Shown: positions 12,791 to 24,990 of the stretch, in pieces
Numbering within the stretch: the stretch's first letter is position 1
Layout of the letters: each line of letters opens with the position of its first letter
Program-made: the position numbers and the translations under genes
Assembly: GCA_039000515.1 (NCBI GenBank)
Contig: JBCFYV010011164.1
Coordinates: 38,655,532-38,719,531, forward strand
Length of the DNA stretch: 64,000 bases
From: Timema cristinae
Taxonomy: Eukaryota > Arthropoda > Insecta > Phasmatodea > Timematidae
Reading direction: 5' to 3'
The notes under the pieces: model-generated
What the model was told of the DNA's origin: nothing
Seen by the model: only the letters and a program-made list of their open reading frames with translations
The model's database searches: none

Positions 12791-13029
12791 CAAAAAATTC
12801 TGCTCAGGTAGGTTTTGTTTATAATCATTTAATTGGCATTGGCGTTTAGAGGGAATGGTAAGAAACAATTTAAGGACACCGCTACGTCTTTAGTTTGACA
12901 CGTTATATATATATATATCAGAGACTTTACTAGGCGGAAACTTAACTGTCGTTTTGAATCCAGCAACCACCTATTTAGGTTACTCTAACCCATCATGGCA
13001 GTATAACTCACGTGTCTAAATCCCACCAG

Positions 13030-13138
13030 CCATGTGCACCCAGACAAGATTTGAACTTGAACCTCTCCTTAAACAGCAATTCAGCCAATTGAGATCCATA
13101 CTACTCCTTAGACCACGTGACCACCACAATCAGTGAAC
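13030..13138 (-). repeat. SINE-B-like tRNA head
   Basis: The plus strand contains CAAGATTTGAACTTGAACC, the reverse of a B-box region, and CTTAGACCACGTGACCACC, the reverse of the SINE-B 5' end. Only the head is recognisable. Confidence 0.5.
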
Positions 13139-13139
13139 A

Positions 13140-14150
13140 TCCGTGGAAATAAGGGTAAGACACATTCTCGTTTCTTCTGTCTCAAGATATTCGTTTCTGT
13201 TTTCATATTACATGTTGTGTACGCTACTGATTGATGGTTTTCTGCAAAGGCTTGGCTACTTATATAATATATATATATATATACAAAACATGGCTGAATG
13301 ATGCATTTCCTACTTTCCTACGTAGCTTTTTTAAAGCAATTTTTCAACTGCCATTCATGAAGATTTATAGCAAAGGGTTTATAAAGGTTATTTCGCGTTT
13401 GTGAGCAGTGAGATAACAACAGATCCTTAAAACATTTGCTGTGTTAAATTATTTCGTACAATACAATTTTATTAACTTTTATTATAAAGATAAATCATCG
13501 ACTGTGAATTTCAATTTGAAATAAACTCGTAAAAATATGTAAGCAAATACTAACAGAATACACGTAGAAAATTATAATGGCTTCACGGACTGACTTTTTT
13601 TTATCTGAATTTTCATTTGGCCTCTTAAAAACATAATTTTTTTTAAAATACATGCATTTATTTTCCTTGACCTATCAATTTAAAACAATTTGTGATCACA
13701 TATAGATTTTACATTTAAAATTTGTAAACAAATGTTTATTTTAGTGAAAAACATAATATTTTTCAAAAATGAACTTACTCATTAAGTGAAAAAAGGCCCA
13801 TATAATGTGGAATCACAGTCAAAGGCGTCAATATTATCTTATCTGATTTGATTACTAAGAGGTAAGGGCTATAATTCATTCTTTTGATATTAAATTGGTT
13901 TAAACTAAAGGATTTCCTTACGCCCATGCAAATAGAAGTAGACTCCATACAAGTTATACTTTCCCTATCGCTACTACATAAGTATAAAATCCAGAAAGCT
14001 TGGATGGATAGTAAGCCGTGGAACATTAAATAATAAAAATAATAATAATCTGCAATATTTACTTCCATAGAGCCATATTTTGAAGAATAGTGTCAAACAG
14101 CTGCACTACCGTAATATTTTATTTACTATCTAAACGGTTATGTCCACGGG
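13140..14150. other. AT-rich DNA with one degraded SINE-B (about 13825-13990)
   Basis: AAGGCGTCAATATTATCTTATC followed by GATTACTAAGAGGTAAGGG resembles the head of the SINE-B copies at 20840 and 29725, and CGCCCATGCAAAT resembles the body. The 97-codon minus frame at 13775-14068 runs through this repeat and is not treated as a gene. A short TA run lies at 13265-13282. Confidence 0.4.
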
Positions 14151-14159
14151 TGATTGACA

Positions 14160-14835
14160 ACATGTAGTTCCTAACCATTAGACCCAACACCCTTGCTCAG
14201 TCATTAGCGTGTCTGTATACCATGCTAAGAATCCTAGGTTCATATACCAGTGTATAACATGGTGTTACTCTGAAGTCATCACGCACTCTTGAGCTCTGGG
14301 CCCACCGTGTGTGGTACTAAAGGGCAGGTCACGCAGTCTTGCTCTCTGGGCGGTACCACAATTCAATCTCCAATCACTTGAATTGTGTTAGTCGAACATC
14401 ATAGTGCTTGTTTGGACATGGTGCGAAAAAGTGGTATCGGACATTGTTCTTTATTTAGATCACCTCTGATTGTAACACAACTTTAAATGGCAAAAATGCT
14501 TTTAGCTGTAGCCAAGTAATAAATGTTAAATGATGTGATATCGGACATTGTTATTTATTTGTATCACCTCTGATTGAAACATAATAGATACCTTTAGACT
14601 AAATGTGACTAAATGACTAAAATGTTTTCATGAAGATCACAAAACAACAAGATGGTTTCAGCAGCATAGCCGGGGAAATTATTTTTCACGGTGATTAATT
14701 AACTGCTGGGGACTTGATGTTGTGCCTGTCCTAGTCTTAAGTTATATTAAAAGGCATATGAAGCTACGACAGACGTAACAAGTATGTAGTGGAAAATATA
14801 TGGCTTGAATAACCACAGGCGAGAAACAGTATCGG
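14160..14835 (+). repeat. SINE-E-like region with a 105-bp internal duplication
   Basis: A tRNA-like block (about 14200-14260: TCAGTCATTAGCGTGTCTG then GGTTCATATACC) is followed by two copies, 105 bp apart (14434 and 14539), of TATCGGACATTGTT with CACCTCTGATTG. The segment from about 14715 to 14830 (TTGATGTTGTGCCTGTCCTA then ATATGAAGCTACGACA) recurs at 32565-32660, where it also follows a tRNA-like head. This is therefore probably the tail of a separate SINE family. Confidence 0.5.
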
Positions 14836-15084
14836 ATGCAAAGTAAAACTCTTAGCCATTAGAGATTACAATTGAGACAATGCTCTTTAAAATTTTCTTT
14901 GCTAGCTTTGACCATAAAAAAGTCTCTTTTCGATTTTAGAGAAACCAAAAGAATTACTCACCTTTAATAGGGAAATCAGGCTTCTAGATTGAAAATAATG
15001 TTAGACAACTTAAAAGTGGACTTTAGACGTTATTTCAGGATAGAGATATAAATCTTACATTAACGAAATATTTGCTCATTTTGA

Positions 15085-15290
15085 TGCTTGCATGGTTTAA
15101 GTCGTCACTCTTGGAATATACTGGATTGCCGATTACGGGGAGATTTGGTCCCGAAACTTGGTTTGTTGTACTACGGTGGTCATTTATCAATGGTAGGTCA
15201 CTATCTATCCATCATAATGCTGGCACACTTTCTTTAAATTCTACCTACCTCATTTCTAATCCATTAGTGTAAGCTTATGTATAACCTGAA
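15085..15290 (+). repeat. SINE-B, old copy
   Basis: TACTGGATTGCCGATTACGG matches the D-arm/anticodon region of SINE-B, and AATCCATTAGTGTAAGC with TATAACCTGAAAGAG matches the 3' block. The 66-codon frame at 15072-15272 lies inside this repeat. Confidence 0.55.
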
Positions 15291-15488
15291 AGAGTTTTTA
15301 TGAAGTAGTGCACATGAAAAAAAAAGCCATTTTATCTTATCCTTCTTAACTATTACCACGGACACCAACTTTATTAACGACTTGATCAAATGAGTAGTAA
15401 TTAGCAAGGTTACTTAGGGGAGTTGTATGGACACTATTGTGCAGAGATAATGGTAAAACAATGTTATAATAATTTACATGATATAAGA

Positions 15489-15790
15489 TGACTTGGCGGT
15501 CTAGGGGTAAGGCGTAGGACTTTATGCTGGGGTCCGGGGTTCAATCCTCGGTTCCGGCACAGATTTATCTGATTACCAAACCCTTCCTTCACCTCTGACA
15601 AGACATCTTGTGAATGTGGGGAATGCCAGGCCTCCACCGTGGTTCGGATTCCACGTTAAGCTGTAGGTCCTCCATTTCATCTCACAATCACCCTACATTA
15701 CACATTAGCGTAAGTGCGTAAACCCGAATGGGTAGTAAGACGCGGTGCTAAATTAATATAATAATAATAATAATAATCATAATAATAAAA
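15489..15790 (+). repeat. SINE-A, full length
   Basis: Complete from the head (CTTGGCGGTCTAGGGGTAAG, A box) through the B box GGTTCAATCC, the GGTTCGGATTCC body block and CCCGAATGGGTAGTAAGA to an imperfect TAA tail of about 45 bp. Confidence 0.92.
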
Positions 15791-15807
15791 AACAGCAACA
15801 TTTTAGC

Positions 15808-15870
15808 CTGCCGTGAGATTTGAACCTCTACCTCGTGGTCACAGGCAATCCAGTTTATTGCGTGTTTGAA
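15808..15870 (-). repeat. SINE-B-like tRNA head, isolated
   Basis: The plus strand TGAGATTTGAACCTCTACC is the reverse of a B-box region. It lies directly after the SINE-A tail at 15790. No matching SINE body is visible. Confidence 0.4.
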
Positions 15871-16604
15871 GTTAAAGACACCATGAGCACTTGTGCGTGT
15901 CTTTTGAATGATGTAAAGCAAAAAAATACATATATTTTAGCGTTAAAATGAACGGCATAGCACCTAAAGTGAAATGTTGGCTGACCAAATTGATTTAAAA
16001 AAAATCATAGTGAAAATTCACTTTAAATATAGTACCTGTGTGGCATGAATTTAAGTGCAATAGCCAATGGCTATCAAACAAAGTGCCTCAATGGAATAAA
16101 AATGAGTCCAGCCCGTGTTCAGCAACAATGATGCATATTGCTTTGAACGTACTGAACATTCGGTACTTAAAAACGTAGACCTTATGTAGAATCAATATTA
16201 TATACAAGGTGCATCACTGAAATGTTTTAGTTTTAAAACTTCGTCTAAATTAATAGAAAAACCTTTAATATAAAAACAATTATGGCGTAATAAAATGTAT
16301 TAATAAACACAATTATTTGTCCTCTATGACAACAGATACATTCATGTACTCTAGACTTTAAGTAATATATAACTGGTCACCATTTCTTGAATGTCCTCCG
16401 AGATGTACTGTGTCAAATTGGTGATAGTTGAACTTTTCTGGCCAATACTTTAAATTTCAAGTAGCTTGATAGTAAATATACCCTAAATTGATTATGAAAT
16501 GGTGTATCTGACAAATGGAAAAGACTACTAGAACTACTTTCACGTATTCATAACACAAGTGACATGGTTTGCAGATGTAATATATATATATATACAGGGG
16601 GGTC

Positions 16605-16894
16605 GGTGACCTGGTGGTCTAGGGTTAAGGTGTCATACTTCTGTGCTGGCGGCCGGGGTTCAATCCTCGATAATGGCACAGATTTATCTGATTGCCAAAC
16701 CCTTCCTTAACCTCTGACAAGACATCTTGTGAATGTGGGGAATACCAGGCCTCCACCGTGGTTCGGATTCCACGTTAAACTGTAGGTCCTTCATTTCATC
16801 TCACAATCACCCTACCATTACACATTAGCGTAAGTGCGTATAACCCGAAGGGTAGTAAGATGCGGTGCTAATAATAATAATAATAATAATAATA
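16605..16894 (+). repeat. SINE-A, full length, with target-site duplication
   Basis: Full SINE-A with A box TGGTCTAGGG, B box GGTTCAATCC, tail block CCCGAAGGGTAGTAAGA and (TAA)n. ATATATACAGGGGGGTC just before the element (ending 16604) is repeated, with one base changed, as ATATATACAGGGGGTTC at 16895-16911, a target-site duplication of about 17 bp. Confidence 0.93.
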
Positions 16895-16911
16895 ATATAT
16901 ACAGGGGGTTC

Positions 16912-18050
16912 GGAAACTCAACGCCCAGACTGCGCATCTAGTTTGTTTGAGTTTCGTAGTAGTTGAGTGCGGCACTGATACCTCGACATCTTAGAACACG
17001 ACAGCAGAAAATACCACATTTAATAGTAAAGTACACACCAGTACATCTAGACATGGGAATACGTTCAGAGGATCATCGTCAAAAGTCATAAATAACAGCA
17101 AGTACTTTCCATTATTATATGTGCAGCGCCGTGCACCCGACCCTATACAACCTGTCGTAGACGCATTCTTGCACTGCTTTGCTTTACCAACACTGTATGC
17201 TGAAACTTGGAAGACAATTTAATGTTGTTAACATAGTTTGACAAATGTATGTGCATAGGTATTTTGTATTACTTTTGGTCCAAACAAACTATATGTGCAG
17301 TTTGGGCTAAAATTTCCTAACAGCCTTTATATTATCAATATCTATAAAATGACATTAATAATTTTGTAATATGTTAAAAATGTTGACCACAAAACCAATT
17401 TTTGTGTTTTTTCCTAGGTCTATTCGTAAGAAAATCAAGGTATGGATGTGAGCTTCTAAATAAGAGGAAATAGTTGGCCATATGAAAGGCACTAATAAAG
17501 TTTCTTGATTGGATTGGAAAAGATTCAGGTAGTTTATTGATATGTCGAATGAAAGCACTGATCCTCTAAACAAATAGCTTATGTCAACAGAGGTACTCAC
17601 ATCTCACCGGGTATGTAAAGAATAGATTTTCAGTTATTGTGACAAAAAAACACTGTGTGCGTAAATATAGAAAAATAGAACAGTATGTGCATGGATAGAG
17701 AAAAATAGCACCCGGACCAGAGTTTAAACTTTGTTAGTCCAAATCTACACGCCAACTACTCTACTGTACAATAGAGTTGTATTCAACCTAGGGTACGCGT
17801 GCACCGGGGGTTACGAAGAATCTAAAATTTTATTTCATTCTAAACACTGATCATTCAGGGCTAAATTTAGAGTTAGCCCCACAAGATATACGGACGTAAG
17901 GACGTGCGTTATGGGAGTCCTAGTTTCTTTCTCTCTCTTGGATCTAGATTATATAATATGTATAACTTGAATATGAACACACAAATTTGGGGTTTCATAG
18001 TTGAAGATACTCTCTATACAGGGTTACATGACAATTTTTTTTAAATACCA
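16912..18050. other. AT-rich DNA, no gene seen
   Basis: The start (about 16900-16945, ACAGGGGGTTCGGAAACTC) looks like a DNA-transposon end, but no matching second end was found. A tRNA-like minus block may lie at 17700-17765. The 81-codon minus frame at 17355-17600 has no recognisable domain. Confidence 0.35.
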
Positions 18051-18074
18051 GTGTATATGCTAATGTGAATATGT

Positions 18075-18560
18075 TTAATGTGATGAATGTGTATAGTCAC
18101 CGGTGATTCTACAAAGCCACTGATTCATTTGGGGAATGTAATAAATGTCTTTAATATTTCATATACTCGCCAAAAATTCTACAAAATCACCGCTGAGTTT
18201 ACCAAATTATTTATCAACCACCAGTGAATATTTATAAGCCAGGTCAAGATTATGTTTGGTTAGGTTGTCAAGAAAACCAGGTTAGTTTATTTTAACTTAG
18301 GTTAGGTTAGACTAGGTTAGCTTAGGCGAGTTTGGATTTATGTTCTATATTTTTATCCACATACACTAGACATTTTATTAAATCACTGGTGAATGTAAAT
18401 AATATAGTTAATGTTTCATACATTCACTAAACTGCATTGATAAATTTATAAAATCACTGGTATATTTAAATAAATCCTATTATTTGTTAAATAAACCATC
18501 GCTTTCGGTGATTTTATACATTCACTGGTTATTTTACAAAATAACAAGCTCGGTACATTC
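18075..18560. repeat. Degenerate palindromic repeat built on ATTCACCAGTGAAT-like cores
   Basis: Variants of AAATCACTGGTGAATGTA and their reverse complements occur repeatedly (near 18098, 18170, 18210, 18375, 18410, 18455, 18510 and 18525). Two larger blocks repeat about 265 bp apart. This is probably a decayed satellite or the interior of a transposon. Confidence 0.5.
18297..18326 (+). repeat. Short degenerate TTAGG tract
   Basis: Six 5-mers in register: TTAGG, TTAGG, TTAGA, CTAGG, TTAGC, TTAGG. TTAGG is the ancestral arthropod telomere repeat. At 30 bp with three exact units this is weak evidence by itself. Confidence 0.4.
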
Positions 18561-18754
18561 ACAGTACCATACATACAGTAATTTTACTATCGCACGATGA
18601 ATTAAACGGCACAATGATTCCGAATATCTCAATGGGTGGAGCAGTCGGCGCATAAACCCAGGCGACCAAGGTTTAAGTTCTTGTCGGATGTAGTTATTCT
18701 ATATTTGCACAATCATTCCAACATAATTTAATCTAAAATTACAGGTTTGTTTTA

Positions 18755-18838
<84 letters not shown>
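18755..18838 (+). repeat. (TA)n microsatellite
   Basis: About 84 bp of nearly pure TA with a few AAT interruptions. Confidence 0.95.
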
Positions 18839-18840
<2 letters not shown>

Positions 18841-19404
18841 GGATTGTGTGGGTTGAGAGAAACTTAAAATATGTTACTGATATAAAATATGAACCTAGTC
18901 ATTATTTGCTCTATACCACACTGCCTTACAACTGAGATTGTTTTCTTCCAATTCAACAATAAATCTCCACTGAATCGGTATGGAGACTGTCACATTCAAA
19001 TGGTCAATCTTTCATTACCCAGTATCATGTGATTGCATGCTTTAAGTGAGTACTGGGATAAAACAAATTTATGTGCCAAAACTTCAAGATCCTCACAAGT
19101 ATAATGGAATATTCTCTAACTCTGTACTAGTTTTAATGAATTTTATGTGTTTATACTGTGGACAAAATCATTAGAAGGAACACATGCTAGTGCGTCAACC
19201 TCACCTACATACTCTCTCTCTTTATCTCCACGAAAATGCAGGTACATCAATCTTAATTATATCTTCCTCATTCCCATGCCTTTTATTGCGAACAACTCTG
19301 ACGGATGGAAGGAGTGGTGTACAGTAAATAAATTGTAATGCGACTATTAAGAGATGTTTCGATTAAATCAAACATACTTTTTTTGTTCGCGCATGCGCTC
19401 TAAT

Positions 19405-19580
19405 ATACCACCTCTGTGCTCTAGTGGTCACAGTTCCTGGCTATAAATATAGATGTCCTGGGTTCGATCCTTGGAACTTCCAAAATGTATCTGTGAGGCA
19501 GTGGATCTGAAACGGAATCAAATCAGCCCCGTGAGGACAAATGAATAGCTACTTGAATAACAAATATCAGCTCCGGTTTA
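19405..19580 (+). repeat. SINE-C
   Basis: tRNA-like head GTGCTCTAGTGGTCACAG (A box), then CCTGGCTATAAATATAGA and the B box GGGTTCGATCC, then AGTGGATCTGAAACGGAATC. The same order recurs at 43840-44015 (CTCCTGGCTACAGATCCAG, GGATTCAATCC, TCTGGATCAGAGTC). The two copies define a family with a different body from SINE-A and SINE-B. Confidence 0.7.
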
Positions 19581-19584
19581 TAAA

Positions 19585-20540
19585 ATTAAGATAAACGGCC
19601 GTTTAGTCCATTGTGATGACCACATGACACCCTCTACCCAAACTTGTTGGCACTATCATCGCTAATGGTGGCAGCCGCTTGGTAGGTTGCTGTTTTACAT
19701 CATGGAGTGTTTTAAATGCTCTAATAAAAATAGATGTCCATCTTTATAAAATCGATGTTTAATTCATTAGATGGAAGGCATTGAAACCGTTCGCATAGAA
19801 ACATATTTCTACATGGCAGCTTTTTTTATCACAAATAAATCTAAGAACACGTTAGCTAAAGAAAACGTATTTAATTACTTATATTCAGGTCATATTGCTC
19901 GTAAATAGAATGTCGATATTTTCCTTAAGGTGTCGTTACCCTTGTAAATTTTATTAAAATAATAAAGAACGTATTTAATAATTTAAATTGGAAGATACCA
20001 TTCTAATTTATAGTAAATAAAAGTGAAGGTTGATTTGTACGAGTATACGAATTTAAAAACAAATATTTCAATAAATTATTTTTAAATATGGATGTTCCAA
20101 ATTTTGACATTTAGAATTATAGTAAAAAGTAGTTCGATCTACGCCCCACTTAATTTCAGTACACTTCTAGTTTCATGTAAATAACCAAAGTTCGTGACTT
20201 ATAAGCGTGACTTTTTTTCAAATATTACGCTACACATGAACAGGGAGATGCAAATAACAGACATGCGTGATTTGTGCGTAAGGTTGGTTGATAATGGCAG
20301 ATTGAAAGGCACGATTTTAACGTTCATGCTACGTAATTAGAACTAGCGTTAGATAATTTCAGCAAATAACCAGATTGCACTTTTTAAATGTTATACTAGA
20401 TACAAGTCTAGCGTAATATTTTTTTCCACCACACCTTACATCCATTTGGGACTTATGCTCGGATGGAAAAATAAAATTAATTTAATGTTAATTTTTTTTA
20501 GATGACCTATCACTATCTTAAATCCTGGTTATTTAAAATG
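19585..20540. other. AT-rich intergenic DNA, nothing recognised
   Basis: No coding or repeat structure that I can name. 19610-19720 is somewhat GC-richer but has no recognisable content. Confidence 0.35.
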
Positions 20541-20544
20541 AGTC

Positions 20545-20930
20545 ATTTGAACCGGTGGGCACATAGTCTAATGGACAAACTTATTTATTCTGTTTTGTTG
20601 ATATTAGAAGGTTGGGGTTCTAAGCCCAGCTAGGTGTAAAGAAGGACCTTTTTCAAAAAAATTCCCATCCTTCTTTTATGAAAATACATATATGTTTTAT
20701 CTACATTTTAACCTACTCATATAACTATAATGTGTAATGAGATAAGGTTAAATTATTTTTAGACTATTTTTGCATTTATTGAATACATCTTATTTTGAGA
20801 AGATATATTTGAAAATTACCACACCAGTAGACACGCGGATAAAGAGGTCAATCTTATCTTATTTAGTTTGACTGTGACCGAGAGGTCGGGGATTTAATCC
20901 TAGTTATATTTAATTTTTTTAAATAAGTCT
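20545..20930 (+). repeat. Two old SINE-B-type heads in tandem
   Basis: The first copy (20545-20760) has GGTGGGCACATAGTCTAATG and GGTTGGGGTTCTAAGCCC. The second (20822-20925) has CAGTAGACACGCGGATAAAG and GGTCGGGGATTTAATCC. Both keep tRNA-like A- and B-box spacing but are strongly diverged downstream. Confidence 0.55.
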
Positions 20931-21759
20931 TGTAATAAAATCAATGATGAAATTTCATATTCATTTAAACATTGAGATAGTGTGTGTTATAAATAAAGCG
21001 TGCCTTGAAAAAATTAGTCAATTAGATCACAATTTTAACTTAATATTGCTTTTTTACGGAATTGTATTTAGCACTCTCAACTTTCCATGTAACGCCCAAA
21101 CTACAAATCTCATCCAAAAATATCAGCTAAAGCGCAAAAGAATAAAAAAAATCATATCATTTATTACATAACTACGGCACTTTATACCCAGTGTTAGCAT
21201 TTAACTTCTAATGAAGAGTAGTTTGCGTGCGAAAAACAAATTTCTACAGAGCCAATAAATTACTTCTCTATTCGCTTATAATTACAGTCTTAATTGAGGT
21301 AACTCTTGCTGCAAGAATAGATCCATACGAATTTCTTTCTGGTGTATTTATGGTTTAATACTCACAACACTCTTGTAATGGTTTTCTCATGGAATAATGG
21401 GAATGTTCTATGTTTATTAAGGGGAAACCGTCCTTTACAAGGCAATTACTACTTATTCCAATAATTACCCCAGCACGATGCTGACCTACACCGTTATGTG
21501 GTAGAGGTTTACTTGCTTCGTCGTGAAATAAATTTGAAATATGGTCTCTTAATGAAATTAAAACACCTGAGTGTGTTTAATTAATAATCTGAGCTTCGCC
21601 TTATTCGAAAAAATCTTAAATTTATTACTAACTATTTTTGGTCAGCCATTAGATTATAATAATTAGTCTAATTGTTAAATAAACTTCTTCTACAGTAAAT
21701 AAATATTGTATCACTTAATTTAAATAAATTTTAGTAATATTCATGGTTTTGTTGGTAAA

Positions 21760-22317
21760 GAGAAATTTAAGACTGATTAATAAGGAAAACAAACTTTAAA
21801 TATTAAATAATAAACACCTTTAGGTTTTCTGACAAAATTCCACATAAATTAATAAAGTAGTGGTTAGAAAGTTAATATATTATAAATATTATTACAAATA
21901 ATATATTATTAACTCTCCAACCAATATTTGACTACTTGATGTAGAGTTTTGTCACAAAACACCAAACTATCTATAATTTAATATTTATTATTATTATTAG
22001 CACCCGTCTTACTACCCGTTCGGGTTATACGCACTTACGCTAATGTGTAATGGTAGGGTGATTGTGAGATGAAATGGAGGACCTACAGTTTAACGTGGAA
22101 TCCGAACCACGGTGGAGGCCTGGCATTCCCCACATTCACAAGATGTCTTGTCAGATGTGAAGGAAGGGTTTAGAAATCAGATAAATCTATGCCGGGACCG
22201 AGGATTGAACCCCGGCCGCCAGCACAGAAGGCTGACACCTTACCCCTAGACCACCAGGTCACCAATTTAATATTTAAAGTTGTATTTCTTATTAATCATT
22301 CTTAACTTAAATTATTT
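21760..22317. mobile_element. Foldback (inverted-repeat) element interrupted by a SINE-A
   Basis: The left arm (21760-21900) and the reverse complement of the right arm (21903-21987 plus 22264-22317) match: AAATTTAAG, GATTAATAAG, AACTTTAAATATTAAA, TTTTGTGACAAAA-like and GGTTGGAGAGTTAAT-like blocks occur in mirror order. The arms are about 140 bp and imperfect, with the centre near 21902. The right arm is split by the SINE at 21988-22263. A related fragment lies near 4140-4215, so this is a mobile family rather than a local palindrome. Confidence 0.75.
21988..22263 (-). repeat. SINE-A, full length, with 13-bp target-site duplication
   Basis: Complete SINE-A in reverse orientation, TAA tail on the left and head (reverse of GGTGACCTGGTGGTCTAGGG) on the right. 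AATTTAATATTTA at 21975-21987 is repeated exactly at 22264-22276. The insertion is in the right arm of the foldback element and so is younger than it. Confidence 0.96.
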
Positions 22318-22779
22318 GAAATATGACACCTATCCGCGGGAATTGTTATACAATTAAAATTATATCCATATCGCAGTGCAAGTGGGCTAAACTTCAGGCT
22401 ATTTTGGTCTTGTTTTACGCTGATGCTAATCAGGATTTTAATCCTGTCTGAATATACTTGGGTTGGAGGGTACTATCTCTATATTTAATATAAAAAATAT
22501 ATCTTTTCCATCCCTACCCCTGAAGAACAGTAATAATTAGTTCATAAATATCCCTAACGAGAAGTAAGATGCGATTAAATGTGTTATTACATACATTAAA
22601 CTAATATTCATATAATCAAAGAACATGGCTATCCCATCACACAACCTTAAAACTACCTTAAACTATAACTGGCCTAAATACTTTATCCAATGTTGACGAC
22701 ATAGATGTTTTTACCTTATGTAGCTTGTCCTAATAAAACTGATTAATACAAGTGCTCAAGCAGACTAAGGGGTAAGTGT

Positions 22780-22935
22780 CATAATGAGCAAGGTTGATGG
22801 GGAGGATTGGATTTAAATCCCTAATTTATAGGTTATTTTATAAATGTTTATTTTATGTGATTTTCCTCATCACTCTCCCCGGGTTTTCTCTACACAACTT
22901 CTAGGTTACCGTCCTCACACATATAATTAATTTAA
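22780..22935 (+). repeat. SINE-B, old copy
   Basis: GGGGAGGATTGGATTTAAATCC in the B-box position and CTCATCACTCTCCCC in the body position. The 3' part is lost beneath the following SINE-A. Confidence 0.5.
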
Positions 22936-22958
22936 CCTTTACTAGCCCGTGTGAAATT

Positions 22959-23272
22959 GGTGACCTGGTGGTCTAGGGGTAAGGTGTCAGACTTCTATGC
23001 TGGCGGCCGGGGTTCAATCCTCGGTCCCGGCAAAGATTTATCTGATTACCAAACCTTCCTTCACCTCTGACAAGACATATTGTGAATGTGGGGAATGCCA
23101 GGCCTCCACCATGGTTCGGATTCCACGTTAAACTGTAGGTCCTTCATTTCATCTCACAATCACCCTACCATTACACATTAGCGTAAGTGCGTATAACCCG
23201 AACGGGTAGTAAGACGCGGTGCTAATAATAATAATATAATAATAATAATAATAATAATAATTAATAATAATA

Positions 23273-23313
<41 letters not shown>

Positions 23314-23325
23314 TAATAATAATAA

Positions 23326-23356
<31 letters not shown>

Positions 23357-23458
23357 AATTAATAATTAATAATAATAATAATAAAATAATATTAATAATA
23401 TAATAATAATAATTATAATAATAATAATATAATTTAATAATAATAAATAATAATAATA

Positions 23459-23537
<79 letters not shown>
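22959..23537 (+). repeat. SINE-A, full length, with very long (TAA)n tail
   Basis: The roughly 265-bp body carries head, A and B boxes, and ends GACGCGGTGC. It is followed by about 313 bp of (TAA)n with scattered TAATA and TTAATAA interruptions. Flanks ACTAGCCCGTGTGAAATT (22941-22958) and ACTAGCCGTCTGTAAAGTT (23538-23556) form an imperfect target-site duplication, which places the whole AT run inside the insertion. Confidence 0.93.
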
Positions 23538-23540
<3 letters not shown>

Positions 23541-23556
23541 AGCCGTCTGTAAAGTT

Positions 23557-24130
23557 TAATTTTAAATAGATGGTACGGAACTCTGAACGGACTTTCTCCC
23601 TACATTGTTTAAAAATGGAGATATTTACTCAAAACTCTAAATATATGGGAAACCATATAATATATACTAGCAAACTCGAGCAAAAATAGCGTTATAATAA
23701 CGTTTAACATTTCCTGACTCCTGGATTTAAATTCTATGATTTTCTTTATAAAGAATTAAAGTCCTCACGAGTATATTTATACAAAAAAGAAGAAAGATAT
23801 TGTGTCGTCAAGGGTAAGTATTTAGTATTTAAATTTCAAATTCCAGTTAGAATTATCGACATTTTATTGGGGGCTGCACATCCTATTTTTATCACGTTTT
23901 TATTAAATTCTTCATTTATAAATTTAGAAACATAAAAAGGTAAATATTGATTATCGAGTCTTAAATAATAGATATAGATAATTGCAGTACAAATATTTCC
24001 TCTAAGAAGTTAATGAAGAAGGAACACATAATTTTTGAGAGATTTAGTTATCTACTTACTCTACGTAATTAGAGAATTATTGCGTTAAAACCTAAGTAGT
24101 ATCTCTGTACAACAAAAGATCACAAAATTG
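23557..24130. other. AT-rich intergenic DNA, nothing recognised
   Basis: No gene or repeat family identified. Confidence 0.35.
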
Positions 24131-24139
24131 TATCAACAT

Positions 24140-24990
24140 ATTTTCCAACATCTCCGAAACAATTGGTTTTATAAAAATATGTTTCAAATAACAGTTTTTT
24201 TTATTATTTTTAATAGTACTACAAATTAGCAATATAAGTTATTTAGTACAAACAAGTGCAGAAATATGGAAATGTCCGCTTCTGTAGAGTACTCAGTCAT
24301 TTTCATAGGAAAATGAAAATAGCCATTTTGTTTATAATCTTAATCGACGCTTAGATAGAATTATAATCAAATCGTTAGAATAGATTTTCAGGAAATCAAT
24401 CTTTTCTCTTTTTGCCCTTTATTAAAACTACTCTTAATTTTAGGGTTAAACAGACATACAAATAGACGACATTGCAAAAACCCATTTTTAGGGTTAAGTT
24501 GCTCATGAAACGTTGACATCCATAAAAATTTCTGTTACAATATTTTGACGGTCGCAATACTTTATTTTCAGTGTTAAAAAAGTTAAAAAACATATAATTT
24601 GCGTTTAACTTGAAAATTATCGGTTTTATATAAAATATGTTTCAATTAATATATTTGTATTATAAATAGACCTACATATCTGCAACAATAATTAATTTCA
24701 TATCTCAAATAATTTCGGAGATGTGATAAAACAAAAATGAAAATGTATGCATCATATCGGAATACTTAAAGTCATTTTGCAGAAAAAATGAGAGCCTTCA
24801 TAATGTTTATAATATTTATCAATGATTAGAAGTAAAATTTAATGAAAATCATTAGAGTTGATTTTGATAAAATCGATTTTCTCTTTACACCGTTCAGTAA
24901 ACTACCCTTAATTTTAGGGTTTAATATAAATGCCAGAAATCACTGCGAGCAACCCGATAAAAACCCTAGATACCAAGTTTTAACCCGATC
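24140..24990 (+). repeat. Diverged direct duplication, unit about 470 bp
   Basis: Blocks in 24160-24500 (AAAATATGTTTCAA, TCATTTTCATAGGAAAATGA, CTCTTAATTTTAGGGTTAA) recur in the same order at 24630-24935 (AAAATATGTTTCAATTAA, TCATTTTGCAGAAAAAATGA, CCCTTAATTTTAGGGTTTAA). The 65-codon minus frame at 24396-24593 lies in the first unit. Confidence 0.6.

Noticed and set aside
13775..14068. 97-codon minus frame
   Set aside because: It crosses an old SINE-B remnant, has low-complexity Tyr/Phe content and no domain or exon signals.
16900..17250. Mariner/Tc1-like element starting ACAGGGGGTTCGG
   Set aside because: Only one end resembles a transposon terminus; the neighbouring word is part of the SINE target duplication, and no second inverted end or transposase was found.
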